DNA of 64,000 bases from Cellulosilyticum ruminicola JCM 14822 (GTDB taxonomy: Bacteria > Bacillota > Clostridia > Lachnospirales > Cellulosilyticaceae): the NCBI RefSeq assembly GCF_001311925.1, contig NZ_BBCG01000002.1:62001-126000 (forward strand), read 5' to 3'. A program made the position numbers and the translations under genes. Below, piece by piece: positions 33,532-42,896 of this stretch (positions are counted from its first letter, which is position 1; the number at the start of each line of letters is the position of its first letter). The notes beneath the pieces were generated by a model. The model was not told where the DNA came from and did not search any database. It worked only from the letters and a program-made list of their open reading frames with translations.

Positions 33532-33761
33532 CTTAACTCCCCCTTTTTATAATATATTCTACTTATACTTTATATACAATATACTATTGTTAGTAGTCAA
33601 TATCTTAAGTGTTATATGATTTCTTGTAGAATGAGATGTATTAAAATATGCTCCAATAAAATTCTTACATAATTTACTGCTTATATTCCTATCTTAAATC
33701 ACGCTATATAAAAGTCAATATTTTCTTAATATATTTTTTTAACCCTATCTCCTATGTAACA

Positions 33762-33800
33762 AAAAAGAGAAAATGCCTTTTTCTGCATTTTCTCTTTTAA
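33762..33800 (-). terminator. Terminator of the siderophore operon
   Basis: AAAAGAGAAAATGC and GCATTTTCTCTTTT form a 14-base perfect stem with an eight-base loop and A/T flanks, just past the binding-protein stop at 33807. Confidence 0.88.
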
Positions 33801-33806
33801 ACTTCA

Positions 33807-34769
33807 TTATTGATCAAGCGCTTGTGAAATTTCATTTACCATTATCTCTGTAGATGTAAAGCCTCCGCCTGATGTATACCATACATTAGCATCTAAATAA
33901 ATGATATGATTATTTTTATAAGCATTTGTTGTTTTAATTAGATCATTATCAAATAGTTGTGCTGCTGATGTTCCGCCTCCAGCTACAGCCGCGCGGTCTA
34001 CTACAAATAAGTAATCCGGATTTTGTTCAACTACATATTCAAATGATGCATTTTGACCATGTGTTGATACAGCAATTGTTTCATCAACTGGTTTTATACC
34101 AACTGTATCATGGATGATTGCAAATCTTGAACCTGGTCCATATACACTAAATGCACCGTCATTAGCAAGAGCAATAAGTCCATTTACATTTTTTTCTGCT
34201 GCTTTAGCTTTTAACACTTCTACATCTGCTTCTACTGCTTCAATTTTTTCTGCTACTTCTGCTTCTTTATTAAAGATTTCACCTAAGTAGTTCATATTTG
34301 TTTTAAATGATTCCATATAATTGGCATTATCTACTGCTAGATTAATTGTTGGGGCGATTTTGCTAAGTTCATCATAATAACTAGCTTGTCTACCACCAAT
34401 GATAATAAGTTCTGGCTGAAGCGCATAAATTGCTTCCATATCTAACTCTTTTAATGACCCTACATTGGCTATATTTTTTCCAATATTTTCACTTAAATAT
34501 GCTGGAAGTTTACTACTAGTTGGTATCCCCGCTACTTCTACGCCTAAAGCTTGAAGTGAATCTAAAATCCCAAGTTCTGCTACAACGATATTTTTAGGAT
34601 TTTTAGGAACTTCTGTTTCTCCTGAGTTATGTTTTACTATAACTGTTCCTGCTTCTACTTGATTTTCTACTGCTGTTACTTCTCCTGATGTGGCTACTTG
34701 ATTTGCCCCACATCCTGTGAAAGCTAATGTCATCACTGCAAGTACTGTAAATACTAATTTTTTATTCAT
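33807..34769 (-). CDS. Siderophore ABC transporter substrate-binding lipoprotein (YclQ-like)
   Basis: A 320-residue class III (helical-backbone) binding lipoprotein: signal peptide with lipobox FTGC (Cys20), then VIVKHNSGETEVPKNPKNIV and two lobes with QPELIIIGGRQASYYDELSK and EQNPDYLFVVDRAA. This fits the YclQ/FatB/CeuA branch that captures ferric catecholate siderophores such as petrobactin or bacillibactin fragments. It is encoded 113 bases after the ATPase gene, with its own Fur-like box between, so it may be made in excess of the other subunits. ATG has AAAAGGAG. Confidence 0.88.
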   Translation of the reverse strand: MNKKLVFTVLAVMTLAFTGCGANQVATSGEVTAVENQVEAGTVIVKHNSGETEVPKNPKNIVVAELGILDSLQALGVEVAGIPTSSKLPAYLSENIGKNIANVGSLKELDMEAIYALQPELIIIGGRQASYYDELSKIAPTINLAVDNANYMESFKTNMNYLGEIFNKEAEVAEKIEAVEADVEVLKAKAAEKNVNGLIALANDGAFSVYGPGSRFAIIHDTVGIKPVDETIAVSTHGQNASFEYVVEQNPDYLFVVDRAAVAGGGTSAAQLFDNDLIKTTNAYKNNHIIYLDANVWYTSGGGFTSTEIMVNEISQALDQ

Positions 34770-34817
34770 TATAATTTCTCCTTTTGTCTCTATATCTATA
34801 ATTGTTTACTATAATTT

Positions 34818-34835
34818 ATGAGTTTCATTCTCATT
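34818..34835. promoter_or_regulatory. Fur-like box upstream of the siderophore-binding protein
   Basis: ATGAGTTTCATTCTCATT contains a near-palindrome (TGAGAATGAAACTCAT on the minus strand) close to Fur/PerR-type boxes, between the ATPase and binding-protein genes. It suggests iron repression of a promoter for the binding protein. Confidence 0.45.
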
Positions 34836-34882
34836 AAAACTTTTTTTTTAGTAGACCCTTAGAATCTACTAAAATCTATCTT

Positions 34883-35638
34883 TTAGAAATATATACAAAT
34901 GTTTTGTCCATTAATTTCTTGTACATTAAATAGCATTTCGTAGATTTCTTCTAAAATTTCTTTTTGAATAATTTCTTGTGTAGGTCCTTCTTTGGCAATC
35001 TTACCATCTTTAAGGGCTACAATATAATCTGAATAACATGAAGCAAAATTAATGTCATGGATTACAATAATAACTGTTTTACCAAGTTCATCTACAAGCT
35101 TTCTTAAAATTTTCATAATCTCTGCTGAATGCTTCATATCTAAATTATTAAGTGGTTCATCTAATAAAATATATTCACTATCTTGAGCAATAACCATTGC
35201 AATATATGCTCTTTGTCTTTGTCCACCACTGAGTTCATCTAAATAGCAATCTTGAAGATCTGTGAGCTGCATATAGCCAATCGCTTCATCAACTTGTTTT
35301 TCATCTTCTGCGCTTAAATTCCCCCCACAATGAGGGAAACGTCCGAAACTTACAAGCTCACGAATTGTAAGGCGCATATTGATATTATTAGATTGTTTTA
35401 AAATCCCGATTTTCTTTGCAAGTGCCTTTTGATCCCATGTAGTAATTTCTTTACCATCGATTAAAATTTCACCACTATCACGTTTCATTAAGCGTGTCAT
35501 AATAGAAAGTACTGTACTTTTCCCTGCACCATTTGGGCCAATGAAAGAAGTGATTTTTCCTTCTGGAATTTCCAGTGATACATTATCTACTACTTTTTTA
35601 CTATCATACATTTTTGAAATGTTTTTCACTTGTATCAT
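34883..35638 (-). CDS. Siderophore ABC transporter ATP-binding protein (YclP-like)
   Basis: A 251-residue FecE/FepC-type ATPase: Walker A GPNGAGKST (about 34-42), Q-loop LKQSNNIN, signature LSGGQRQRAYIAMV, Walker B YILLDEPLNNLD and switch His IHDINFAS. The IREL..FGRFPHCGG insert is typical of iron-siderophore ATPases. Its start overlaps the end of the YclO-like permease gene by four bases (ATGA), showing tight translational coupling. Confidence 0.93.
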   Translation of the reverse strand: MIQVKNISKMYDSKKVVDNVSLEIPEGKITSFIGPNGAGKSTVLSIMTRLMKRDSGEILIDGKEITTWDQKALAKKIGILKQSNNINMRLTIRELVSFGRFPHCGGNLSAEDEKQVDEAIGYMQLTDLQDCYLDELSGGQRQRAYIAMVIAQDSEYILLDEPLNNLDMKHSAEIMKILRKLVDELGKTVIIVIHDINFASCYSDYIVALKDGKIAKEGPTQEIIQKEILEEIYEMLFNVQEINGQNICIYF

Positions 35639-36597
35639 TGTGTACGTCCTTTCATTAATAAGTAAATAAAGTAAATACCACCGATAAAGTTAATAATGAT
35701 ACTTACGCTGACACCAAACTTCAATAAGTGTTCCGCCACATACTGACCTCCGACTAAAGCTACAATGCTTATTAAAAGAATCGTAAAGCTTAGTGTACTA
35801 TGTTTATACGAATGCATCATATATCTTGCAATATTTACAACTAATAGTCCTAAAAAAGTAATTGGTCCAACAAGTGCTGTAGATGTGGCTGTTAAAATAA
35901 CTATTACTACAAGCATACGTTTTACTATTTTATCGTAATCTACACCTAAGTTAATAGCTTGGTCTCTCCCAAGTCCCATAACGTCTAATACTTTCATAAA
36001 TCTTGCGCTGTAGATGAATGAACCTACTATAGCAATTGTTGCAAATGTTAATACCTTTATATTGATATTATTAAAACTTGCTTGTGATTTATCTTGAATT
36101 GTTAAAAATTCATTTGGGTCCATTAAAACTTGCATAAATGTTGTTAAACTTTCAAATAAAGTTCCAATGATAACCCCTATAAGTAATAAGAAAAAGATAT
36201 TATTATTTTTCTTACTAAATACAAGTTTATAAAAGATCACTGATGTCCCAAGCATAACCCCTGTTGTTAATAAGAAGTTTGTATTGGCATTAACGATTAA
36301 TTTATGTGTTGAGCTGAATAAAAATACAACTGTTGTATTTAGTAGCATATATAATGAATCAAGCCCTAATATACTTGGTGTTAAAATATGATTATTGGTA
36401 ATTGTTTGGAATACCAGTGACGAAAAGCCTACTGCTGCTCCAGTTAAAATAATGGCATATACTCTTGGAATACGTCTTGAAAGGGCATAGCCATAAGCAT
36501 TTGGATTAAGTTCTGTTAATAAATATAATGCAATAAGTGTAATACTTGCTATGATTAACACGACTAAAATCTTTTTATCTTGGGCTTTAACCTTCAT
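35635..36597 (-). CDS. Siderophore ABC transporter permease (YclO-like)
   Basis: A 320-residue FecCD-family permease with about nine to ten helices. Family blocks: SRRIPRVYAIILTGAAVGFS near residue 40, SLVFQTITNNHILTPSILGL (about 58-78), GVIIGTLFESLTTFMQ, VMGLGRDQAINLGVDY and VGPITFLGLLVVNIARYMM (BtuC-like contact and gate elements). It overlaps the preceding permease gene by 11 bases. It forms a heterodimer with the YclN-like protein. Confidence 0.92.
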   Translation of the reverse strand: MKVKAQDKKILVVLIIASITLIALYLLTELNPNAYGYALSRRIPRVYAIILTGAAVGFSSLVFQTITNNHILTPSILGLDSLYMLLNTTVVFLFSSTHKLIVNANTNFLLTTGVMLGTSVIFYKLVFSKKNNNIFFLLLIGVIIGTLFESLTTFMQVLMDPNEFLTIQDKSQASFNNINIKVLTFATIAIVGSFIYSARFMKVLDVMGLGRDQAINLGVDYDKIVKRMLVVIVILTATSTALVGPITFLGLLVVNIARYMMHSYKHSTLSFTILLISIVALVGGQYVAEHLLKFGVSVSIIINFIGGIYFIYLLMKGRTQ

Positions 36598-37551
36598 TTT
36601 TTGCCCTCCTTAAAATAATATAAAGGAATAACGCACCACCACTTGTTCCTACCATCATACCAATAGATACCTCAAATGGATAAATAATAAGTCGTCCTAC
36701 AATATCACAAATGAGTAAGAAAATTGGTCCTAAAAGTGCTGTATGATAAAGAGAATTCTTTAAGTTATCTCCTTGGTACATTGTAACAATATTAGGAATA
36801 ATTAAACCTAAGAAAGGAATATTCCCTACTGTAATCATTGTTACAGATGTAATAAGTGCTACAATTCCTAGTCCTACATTTACAATGAGATTATAGTTAA
36901 GTCCTAGGTTTGTTGCAAAATCTTCTCCTATTCCTGCAATTGTAAATTTATTAGCATATATAAATCCTACAACTACTACAGGTACACTTAAATAAAGCAG
37001 TTCATAATTTCCTGACATAATGAGTGATAAGTTACCTTCCATCCAAGATGAAATATTTTGTACTAAATCGTATTGATAAGCGAAATAAGCTGTGATTGAG
37101 CCTACTACTTTCCCTAACATCATCCCTACTAATGGAATAAATATCACGTTTTTCACTTTGATTGATTTAATCATTTTCGTAAAGACAACTGTCCCTACCA
37201 TAGAAAAGATAAAAGCAATCATCATTTAGCCATTGTTCCCGCTTCACCAAACCAAATCATTCCTACTAAAAGACCTAATTTTGCAAAGTCTGTTGTCCCT
37301 GCTGTCGTTGGTGCAACGAACTTATTTCTACTAATTTGCTGCATAATAAGCCCGCTGACGCTTAATCCTACCCCTGCTACAATAATAGCTATAAGGCGTG
37401 GCAGCCTACTAATCATTAAGAGCTGAATCTTATCTTCTTTTAAAGTTAAAATATCATTTATTGTAAGGCTGCTTACCCCTACAAATAAAGAAATAACTGC
37501 TAATATAATAAGTATGGCTACAAGATATCTTTTCTTTATCCTATGCTTCAC
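36587..37551 (-). pseudogene. Siderophore ABC transporter permease (YclN-like), frameshifted
   Basis: A FecCD-family permease in two frames: 37222-37551 (ISRLPRLIAIIVAGVGLSV, GLIMQQISRNKFVAPTTAGT) ends GEAGTMAK, and 36587-37225 continues MMIAFIFSMVGTVVFTKMIK through GIGEDFATNLGLNYN and VGNIPFLGLIIPNIV. One A is missing in CTAAATGATG near 37223; with it the protein has about 321 residues, the family length. The start is taken as GTG at 37551, seven bases after AAAGGAGG; an earlier ATG at 37584 lies upstream of that site. It is the first gene of the siderophore operon. Confidence 0.85.
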
Positions 37552-37716
37552 CAGTAAGCCTCCTTTTGACATCTTATATTTCATAATGATATAATATTTA
37601 AGTTGAGATATTGATAATCAGTTTCACTTATAATAATATCTTAACAAGAAATCATTATCGCGTCTTATAAAATATTTAGATTCCTTGTAATATCTTTAGG
37701 TAAATAGGAGGACAAC

Positions 37717-38499
37717 GTGTTAAATCTTGAATTAATAATGACTACAATGGAACATTTTCACCATTGTACACTTTTGCCTATTCGTTTTTTTACGAATCTA
37801 AATGCTATATCTGATATTTACCGCTTTGGTTGTTCAGATATGAATTTAGATATTCTAAAAAAATATACAACAAAAGAACTATTAACTTCGTTAATTTGTT
37901 CACTGCCAGAAAAAAGGGTAATTCACCACCCACTAGCAAAAGATATTTACTTGACCTTCTATCCTTTAAATATGTCGCATATTAAAGAAGGCTGCTTTGT
38001 CATTGGTCCTTATACAACCAATCTTAAAAGTGACTCACAGTTAGTCTTTAAACCTCTTCATTGTATGCCCCATTTATTAATCCTGCTAGACAGCCTATAT
38101 GCTCACGAAACTAAGCTTGTATCTAGTAAAATAGAAGGTTCTCATCAACATACCTTAAATAAAGAAACTATAGATGATTATAGCTATCATGTTACTAAGG
38201 CCATTATCTACATTGAGCAAAATTATGATAAGCCCCTTACATTACAAAAGGTAGCCAATTATCTTGGTATTAATAAAAGTTATTTTTGTACTATTTTTAA
38301 GCAAGTCATGAAACAATCTTTTTGCACATATATACAAAACTTTCGCCTTGAAAAAAGCAAAGGACTTCTTATTAATACAGATGATTCTATTTTAAATATT
38401 GCTCTAAATACTGGTTTTAACAGCTCCAGCTATTTTAATAACATCTTTAAAAAAAATGTTGGACAAACACCTCTTGAATATCGTCAATCTCATCGATGA
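37717..38499 (+). CDS. AraC-family regulator divergent from the siderophore operon
   Basis: A 260-residue protein with an N-terminal region of about 140 residues carrying a sensor-like fold (CFVIGPYTTNL) and a C-terminal AraC DNA-binding domain (LTLQKVANYLGINKSYFCTI, FKQVMKQSFCTYIQNFRLEK, LNIALNTGFNSSSYFNNIFK, GQTPLEYRQ). It starts at GTG 37717 behind AGGAGG. The 165-base divergent region with the siderophore operon suggests it controls iron uptake genes, perhaps sensing the ferric siderophore; AT-rich GATAAT-like boxes lie there at about 37605-37665. A strong terminator follows. Confidence 0.87.
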   Translation: MLNLELIMTTMEHFHHCTLLPIRFFTNLNAISDIYRFGCSDMNLDILKKYTTKELLTSLICSLPEKRVIHHPLAKDIYLTFYPLNMSHIKEGCFVIGPYTTNLKSDSQLVFKPLHCMPHLLILLDSLYAHETKLVSSKIEGSHQHTLNKETIDDYSYHVTKAIIYIEQNYDKPLTLQKVANYLGINKSYFCTIFKQVMKQSFCTYIQNFRLEKSKGLLINTDDSILNIALNTGFNSSSYFNNIFKKNVGQTPLEYRQSHR

Positions 38500-38518
38500 T
38501 CCATTTAAAACAACATAC

Positions 38519-38551
38519 AAAAAAGGAGACATTATTCAAATGTCTCCTTTA
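38519..38551 (+). terminator. Terminator of the AraC gene
   Basis: AAAAGGAGACATT and AATGTCTCCTTT make a perfect stem with a five-base loop and A/T flanks, 20 bases after the stop. Confidence 0.88.
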
Positions 38552-38591
38552 AATTCAATATTATATTTTACCTCTATATATAAATTTCTAA

Positions 38592-38717
38592 CTAAATAAC
38601 TACTAAAATCCCTATGCAAATTACTATTGCGATACTTAAAATGCCTGCTACTAAGATGCCTAACTTTTGTATACCATTTAGCTTGAGTTTATCTTTAGGC
38701 TCTTGGTACTGTTTCAT
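38592..38717 (-). CDS. Single-helix membrane peptide of 41 residues downstream of GH16
   Basis: ATG at 38717 has AAGGAG eight bases upstream and lies 11 bases after the GH16 stop. The 41-residue product has a charged N-terminus (MKQYQEPKDKLKLNGIQKLG) and one long hydrophobic helix (residues about 19-41) that reaches the C-terminus. It is a tail-anchored small membrane protein, last in the beta-glucan operon. Family not recognised; it might help assemble the neighbouring ABC transporter or anchor, but that is a guess. Confidence 0.6.
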   Translation of the reverse strand: MKQYQEPKDKLKLNGIQKLGILVAGILSIAIVICIGILVVI

Positions 38718-38728
38718 CTTAAATCTCC

Positions 38729-39523
38729 TTATTTGTTTATATACTCTTTAATTTTCATCCACTCGTATTCAGCTGTTAACGGTACACTACCCTCAAAGTG
38801 TCCTAACCAGCTATCAACACCTGTACCAGGCCATGTATTCATCATAAGCTTACTAGGTGTTTGAGGAATATTGTCTGTTGCTGTATATACTGGTTTTCCA
38901 TCTACATACCAAGTAATTGCCTCTGGTTGCCATTCAAATCCATATTCATGGAATCCTTCTGAAGCATCAAATCCTAAATCATAAAGATATTCATGTTCAC
39001 CTACACCATTTGTAAAATAGTTAAATTGCACTTTTGTTGTATCTTTTCCTAAAAACTCGATATCAATCTCATCCCATGGATTATTATCACTAGGGCCTGT
39101 ATATGTAAAGAATGATGAAACAACACCTATATTTTTAATAGGTTTCATACATACTTCATACATACCATAGTGGAAGAATTTTCTTGTACGGTATTCTCCA
39201 CCTGACCATTTAGGTGAAGCACCTTCTCCATCATCATTAATGCTAAGTTGCATTTTTCCATTATTAAATTGTACATTGCTCTCACGCCATGTACAATCAA
39301 ACATGCTACCATTACTCCAGCCATTAGCTTTTTCCATTAATGTATCATCATAAATTTCAAATTCATTTTCAAAATCAGCCACTTTATCTAGTTTCTTTAT
39401 GTCTTTGTCCCCATCTGAGATTGCCATATCTACTTGTACACTTTGTGTTTCTTGTACACTATTGATATTTTGACACCCTACAAGCATGAAACCTAGCCCA
39501 ATTAAAATACCGTATTTTTTCAT
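38729..39523 (-). CDS. GH16 endo-beta-glucanase lipoprotein
   Basis: A secreted lipoprotein of 264 residues: short signal peptide with lipobox LVGC at residue 16, a 40-residue linker, then a GH16 domain. The catalytic motif DEIDIEFLG (nucleophile and acid/base Glu) and the family strands [39 protein letters not shown] and [11 protein letters not shown] identify a lichenase-type beta-1,3-1,4- or beta-1,3-glucanase. It would cut beta-glucan at the cell surface and feed the ABC transporter and GH94 enzymes of this locus. Start 39523 is chosen by AAAGGAG; the frame opens eight codons earlier. Confidence 0.92.
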   Translation of the reverse strand: MKKYGILIGLGFMLVGCQNINSVQETQSVQVDMAISDGDKDIKKLDKVADFENEFEIYDDTLMEKANGWSNGSMFDCTWRESNVQFNNGKMQLSINDDGEGASPKWSGGEYRTRKFFHYGMYEVCMKPIKNIGVVSSFFTYTGPSDNNPWDEIDIEFLGKDTTKVQFNYFTNGVGEHEYLYDLGFDASEGFHEYGFEWQPEAITWYVDGKPVYTATDNIPQTPSKLMMNTWPGTGVDSWLGHFEGSVPLTAEYEWMKIKEYINK

Positions 39524-39640
39524 GTATTTCTCCTTTCTAGAATCCACTTTTGTCTATATACTATAGTATACGAGAACACTCTACTTGACGTAAGCCCATA
39601 ATATTACGATAAGACTTGATAAAATTAACTAAACTAATTT

Positions 39641-40921
39641 TTATTCAGACATTCTTGAGATAAACTGATTTTCATCCATTTCACCTTTTACTAAACGCGC
39701 TAATGCATCATAATAAATAGTACTTTGATCTACATTTAAAATCTGATCATACGCAGGATGTTCTCCTTTTTCTTCGTTAATTTTAGAACAACCATATAAT
39801 GTTTTAAACTGTACAGGGTTTATCACTTGATCTTTATAAGCTGGTAATCCTACACCATACTTTGTAATAGCTAACTGTGAAATATCATACATCATATCTA
39901 AATATAATTTCTTTAATTCTTCATCTTCAGCCATTTGACTATTTTTACTAATAACCATTAAATCTGAATAACCGCCTATATTGTAGCCCGGATTATCATT
40001 TGGAAACGGCATAACTTCTACTTCATCTGCTATAATCGATTCGTCTCCTGCAATTCTAGAAGATACCCAGCTGCCATATACAAGCATTGCCGCTCCTCCT
40101 TGTACAAACAAATAACTTGCATCATAAGCATCATTGTCCATATACGTAGTTTGCCATGGATTTAAACGTGAAATCTCTGCCATCTTCTTAGCTGCATTCT
40201 TAAATTGTGGTGTATCAAACTTTTTCATGTCCATTGCAGCATCATAAATACCATTTATATCTCCTTCACCTAAAACAAGTGCCATATAATATAAAGAGTT
40301 TAACCACTGCTCTTTCATTCCTCCTGCTAATGGCGTAATATTATGTGTCTTAAATACCTTAATTGCATTAATAAACTTTTCATAAGTTGTAGGATATTCT
40401 ACACCATATTGTTTAAATAATGCTTTATTACAAAATAGACCAACATTCCATCCATATATAGGTAATGCATAAATTTTATTTTCAAAAGTCATTCCATCAA
40501 AAGCCTTTGGCAAACAGGTTTCTTCAAAATTTGTTTCTTTTACACTTTGTGTAATATCTGCAACTAAACCTAACTTCACATACTTTTCTAAATTACTATA
40601 ACCCCAAGTAAAAAATATATCTGGTAATTCATTTGTAATGGCTGCGTTTTGAATATTTGATTGATAAACTTCATTCTTAAAACTTGTAATTTCAAAGCCT
40701 ATAGTGTCATTTTCATATTTTTGGGTCACTTCTTCTAACATTGTCTGCATATCACCATGCAAAGTCCATATTTTAATAATCTTTTTTTCTTGATTTAAGC
40801 GTGCATAATTATTTTTCTTTTGTACATCTGCATGAATCCTAAATAATAATATACTTAAAATAAGCCCCAAAAATACCACAATTCCTACAATGATTCTATC
40901 AATTATTTTATCGTCTTCCAT
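39641..40921 (-). CDS. Membrane-anchored sugar-binding protein (family 1 SBP)
   Basis: A 426-residue extracytoplasmic sugar-binding protein, but instead of a lipobox it has an uncleaved N-terminal helix (VGIVVFLGLILSILLFRI, about residues 11-28). Typical features follow: KIIKIWTLHGDMQTMLEEVT, DIFFTWGYSNLEKYVKLGLV, KIYALPIYGWNVGLFCNKAL and the AAMLVYGSWVSSRIAGDES block. It sits between the permease gene and GH16, in addition to the normal lipoprotein-type binding protein upstream. It may deliver a different oligosaccharide to the same permease, or serve as a ligand sensor for the YesM-type kinase. ATG has AAGGAG. Confidence 0.85.
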   Translation of the reverse strand: MEDDKIIDRIIVGIVVFLGLILSILLFRIHADVQKKNNYARLNQEKKIIKIWTLHGDMQTMLEEVTQKYENDTIGFEITSFKNEVYQSNIQNAAITNELPDIFFTWGYSNLEKYVKLGLVADITQSVKETNFEETCLPKAFDGMTFENKIYALPIYGWNVGLFCNKALFKQYGVEYPTTYEKFINAIKVFKTHNITPLAGGMKEQWLNSLYYMALVLGEGDINGIYDAAMDMKKFDTPQFKNAAKKMAEISRLNPWQTTYMDNDAYDASYLFVQGGAAMLVYGSWVSSRIAGDESIIADEVEVMPFPNDNPGYNIGGYSDLMVISKNSQMAEDEELKKLYLDMMYDISQLAITKYGVGLPAYKDQVINPVQFKTLYGCSKINEEKGEHPAYDQILNVDQSTIYYDALARLVKGEMDENQFISRMSE

Positions 40922-40969
40922 TTGCCTATCTCCTTATTACTCTATTTTATATATGGAATTATAAACACA

Positions 40970-41003
40970 CAAAACAACCTTGTAAAATACAAGGTTGTTT
41001 TTA
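40970..41003 (-). terminator. Terminator-like hairpin after the permease genes
   Basis: AACAACCTTGTA and TACAAGGTTGTT form a perfect stem with a three-base loop and A/T flanks. It lies between the permease gene and the membrane-anchored binding protein gene and may attenuate transcription into the latter and GH16. Confidence 0.85.
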
Positions 41004-41012
41004 TATCATTTA

Positions 41013-41882
41013 TTAAGCTTTTACAGCTCCAGCAGTCATACCACTGATGAATTGTTTTTGAAGACCGAAGAAAATCATAAGTGGTGGTAATGTTGTTACA
41101 CAACCAGCTGCCATTAATAAGTCGTAACGGTTTTGGTAATTTCCAACATATAGACGAATACCAACTGGGATTGTAGCAACATCTGATGAAGTTGTTAATA
41201 CCCAAGCGAATAATAATTCGTCCCATGCCATAAGGAAAATATAAATACCTGTTGCAATAAGTCCAATTCTAGCGATTGGTAAAATTACTTTTAAGAAAGC
41301 TTCAAATCCACTACATCCATCGATGATAGCTGCTTCTTCTAATTCTTTTGGAATCCCAGCAAAGAAACCTCTTAAGATCCAGATACTAAATGGAATGTAG
41401 AATGCTGAATATACTAAGATTAATCCAGCGTATGTATTGATAATTTGAATTCCTAAAGTGTCTTGAATTTTAATAAACATGAGATAAAGTGGTAATAAGA
41501 ACATAATCCCTGGTACCATTTGTGTTGCAAGTACAGCTGCACCGAATATCCCTGAACCTGGAAATTTAAATCTTGCTACTGCATATCCTGCAAATGTTGC
41601 GATACCTAAAGCTACAACTGTTGTAATTCCACATACAATTACACTATTTTTGAAGTAATTGAAGAAATCAACGTTTTTCCACATATCTACATAGTTTTTC
41701 CAATGGTTAGGTATACCTATTCTACCAGTGGCAATATCACTTTGTGTCATAAATGATGTTAAAATCATCCATGCGATTGGAAAGAGGGCTGCTATTACGA
41801 ATAGCCATACAATAGCAGTTCCAATTCCATCAATTATTCTTTTTCTTCTCTTATATTCAGATAAGCTTTTTGTTTTATTCAC
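41013..41882 (-). CDS. Sugar ABC transporter permease (MalG-like)
   Basis: A 289-residue permease with six helices and the EAA motif EEAAIIDGCSGFEAFLKVILP (about 185-205) that binds the ATPase. The family order IPNHWKNYVDMWKNVDFFNY in the first external loop and the C-terminal QKQFISGMTAGAVKA tail are typical of MalG/LacG-type proteins. It starts with GTG overlapping the TAG stop of the MalF-like gene (TAGTG). It pairs with that protein to carry beta-gluco-oligosaccharides inward. Confidence 0.93.
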   Translation of the reverse strand: MNKTKSLSEYKRRKRIIDGIGTAIVWLFVIAALFPIAWMILTSFMTQSDIATGRIGIPNHWKNYVDMWKNVDFFNYFKNSVIVCGITTVVALGIATFAGYAVARFKFPGSGIFGAAVLATQMVPGIMFLLPLYLMFIKIQDTLGIQIINTYAGLILVYSAFYIPFSIWILRGFFAGIPKELEEAAIIDGCSGFEAFLKVILPIARIGLIATGIYIFLMAWDELLFAWVLTTSSDVATIPVGIRLYVGNYQNRYDLLMAAGCVTTLPPLMIFFGLQKQFISGMTAGAVKA

Positions 41883-42856
41883 TAGTCATTCACCACCAAA
41901 TCATCTTGGAATACTTTGTACCATAATGCAACTAATCCTAATACACAAATCATAACGATTACTGTTGCTGCTGCACCAGGACCGAATTGCCAGATTTGGA
42001 ATGAGTTACGATTAATATTTGTCATAAGTAAGTCGCCGTATTTTCCTGGGAAACCTGCTCCGTGACCGAACATCATGGCTACGATATTAAATGAGTAAAT
42101 ATAGTTAATAATACCATTTAATATTTGAATTGATAAAACAGATCTTAATAAAGGTAAGGTGATGCTTCTAAATTGTTGCCAAGAATTAGCACCATCAATT
42201 TCTGCAGCTTCATAATAATCTACAGGAATTTGTTGTAAACCTGCTAAAAGCATAAGCATTACGAAAGGTACTGTTCTCCAAATTGTAGGGATAATAATTG
42301 CAATAAGGACTTTAGGACCTGTTAACCAATAAGGACCTTCTGGAAGGAAGTGGAATATATCTACAAGAAGTTTATTGATTACCCCGTCTTGTTGCCACAT
42401 GAATCCCCATAATAAACCAACAACGAATGATGGTACTACCCAAGGTGTCATTAATAATGTTCTTGCAAGCCCTTGGAATCTGAATTTTCTATTTAGTAAT
42501 ATTGCTAATAATAAACCAATACCAATTACAAGGAAACTACAGATTACTGAAAAGATTGCTGTATTTCTAAGTGCATCAATAAATCCTGAACGAATTGTAC
42601 TTGTAGGATCAAATAACACAGTCCAATAGTTTTGAAGTCCTATAAAAGGTGCCCTTAAAAACTTTTTAAGTGTAAATTGATTAAGTTTTAAAAATGACAT
42701 CCAAATCCCCGAAACGATAGGGACTAAGTGAACAACAAACATTGCAATGAGTGCTGGTGCAATTAAACCATATGCAAGCTTATTTTTCTTGATTTGTGAT
42801 AACAAACTTTTTTTGACTGTGCCTTTTTTATTTAGCCCTTTTGCTACTTTACTCAC
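41882..42856 (-). CDS. Sugar ABC transporter permease (MalF-like)
   Basis: A 324-residue permease with six main helices and the EAA loop YYEAAEIDGANSWQQFRSITLP (split here: EAAEIDGANSWQQFRSI, about 215-235). The N-terminus is a Lys-rich cytosolic segment before the first helix (YGLIAPALIAMFVVHLVPI). The start is taken at GTG 42856, eight bases after GGGAGG; the longer frame from GTG 42874 would overlap that site. No ATPase gene is present in the locus, so a shared MsmX-type ATPase is probably used. Confidence 0.92.
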   Translation of the reverse strand: MSKVAKGLNKKGTVKKSLLSQIKKNKLAYGLIAPALIAMFVVHLVPIVSGIWMSFLKLNQFTLKKFLRAPFIGLQNYWTVLFDPTSTIRSGFIDALRNTAIFSVICSFLVIGIGLLLAILLNRKFRFQGLARTLLMTPWVVPSFVVGLLWGFMWQQDGVINKLLVDIFHFLPEGPYWLTGPKVLIAIIIPTIWRTVPFVMLMLLAGLQQIPVDYYEAAEIDGANSWQQFRSITLPLLRSVLSIQILNGIINYIYSFNIVAMMFGHGAGFPGKYGDLLMTNINRNSFQIWQFGPGAAATVIVMICVLGLVALWYKVFQDDLVVND

Positions 42857-42896
42857 TTTTTTTACCTCCCGCACCAGTGTATTTAATGCATGTAAT

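Noticed and set aside
33807-38499. Assigning the siderophore operon to heme or vitamin B12 (BtuCDF) uptake
   Set aside because: The ATPase and permeases are FecCD/FepC-type in general, but the binding protein and gene set match the YclNOPQ type, with a Fur-like box and no B12 riboswitch.
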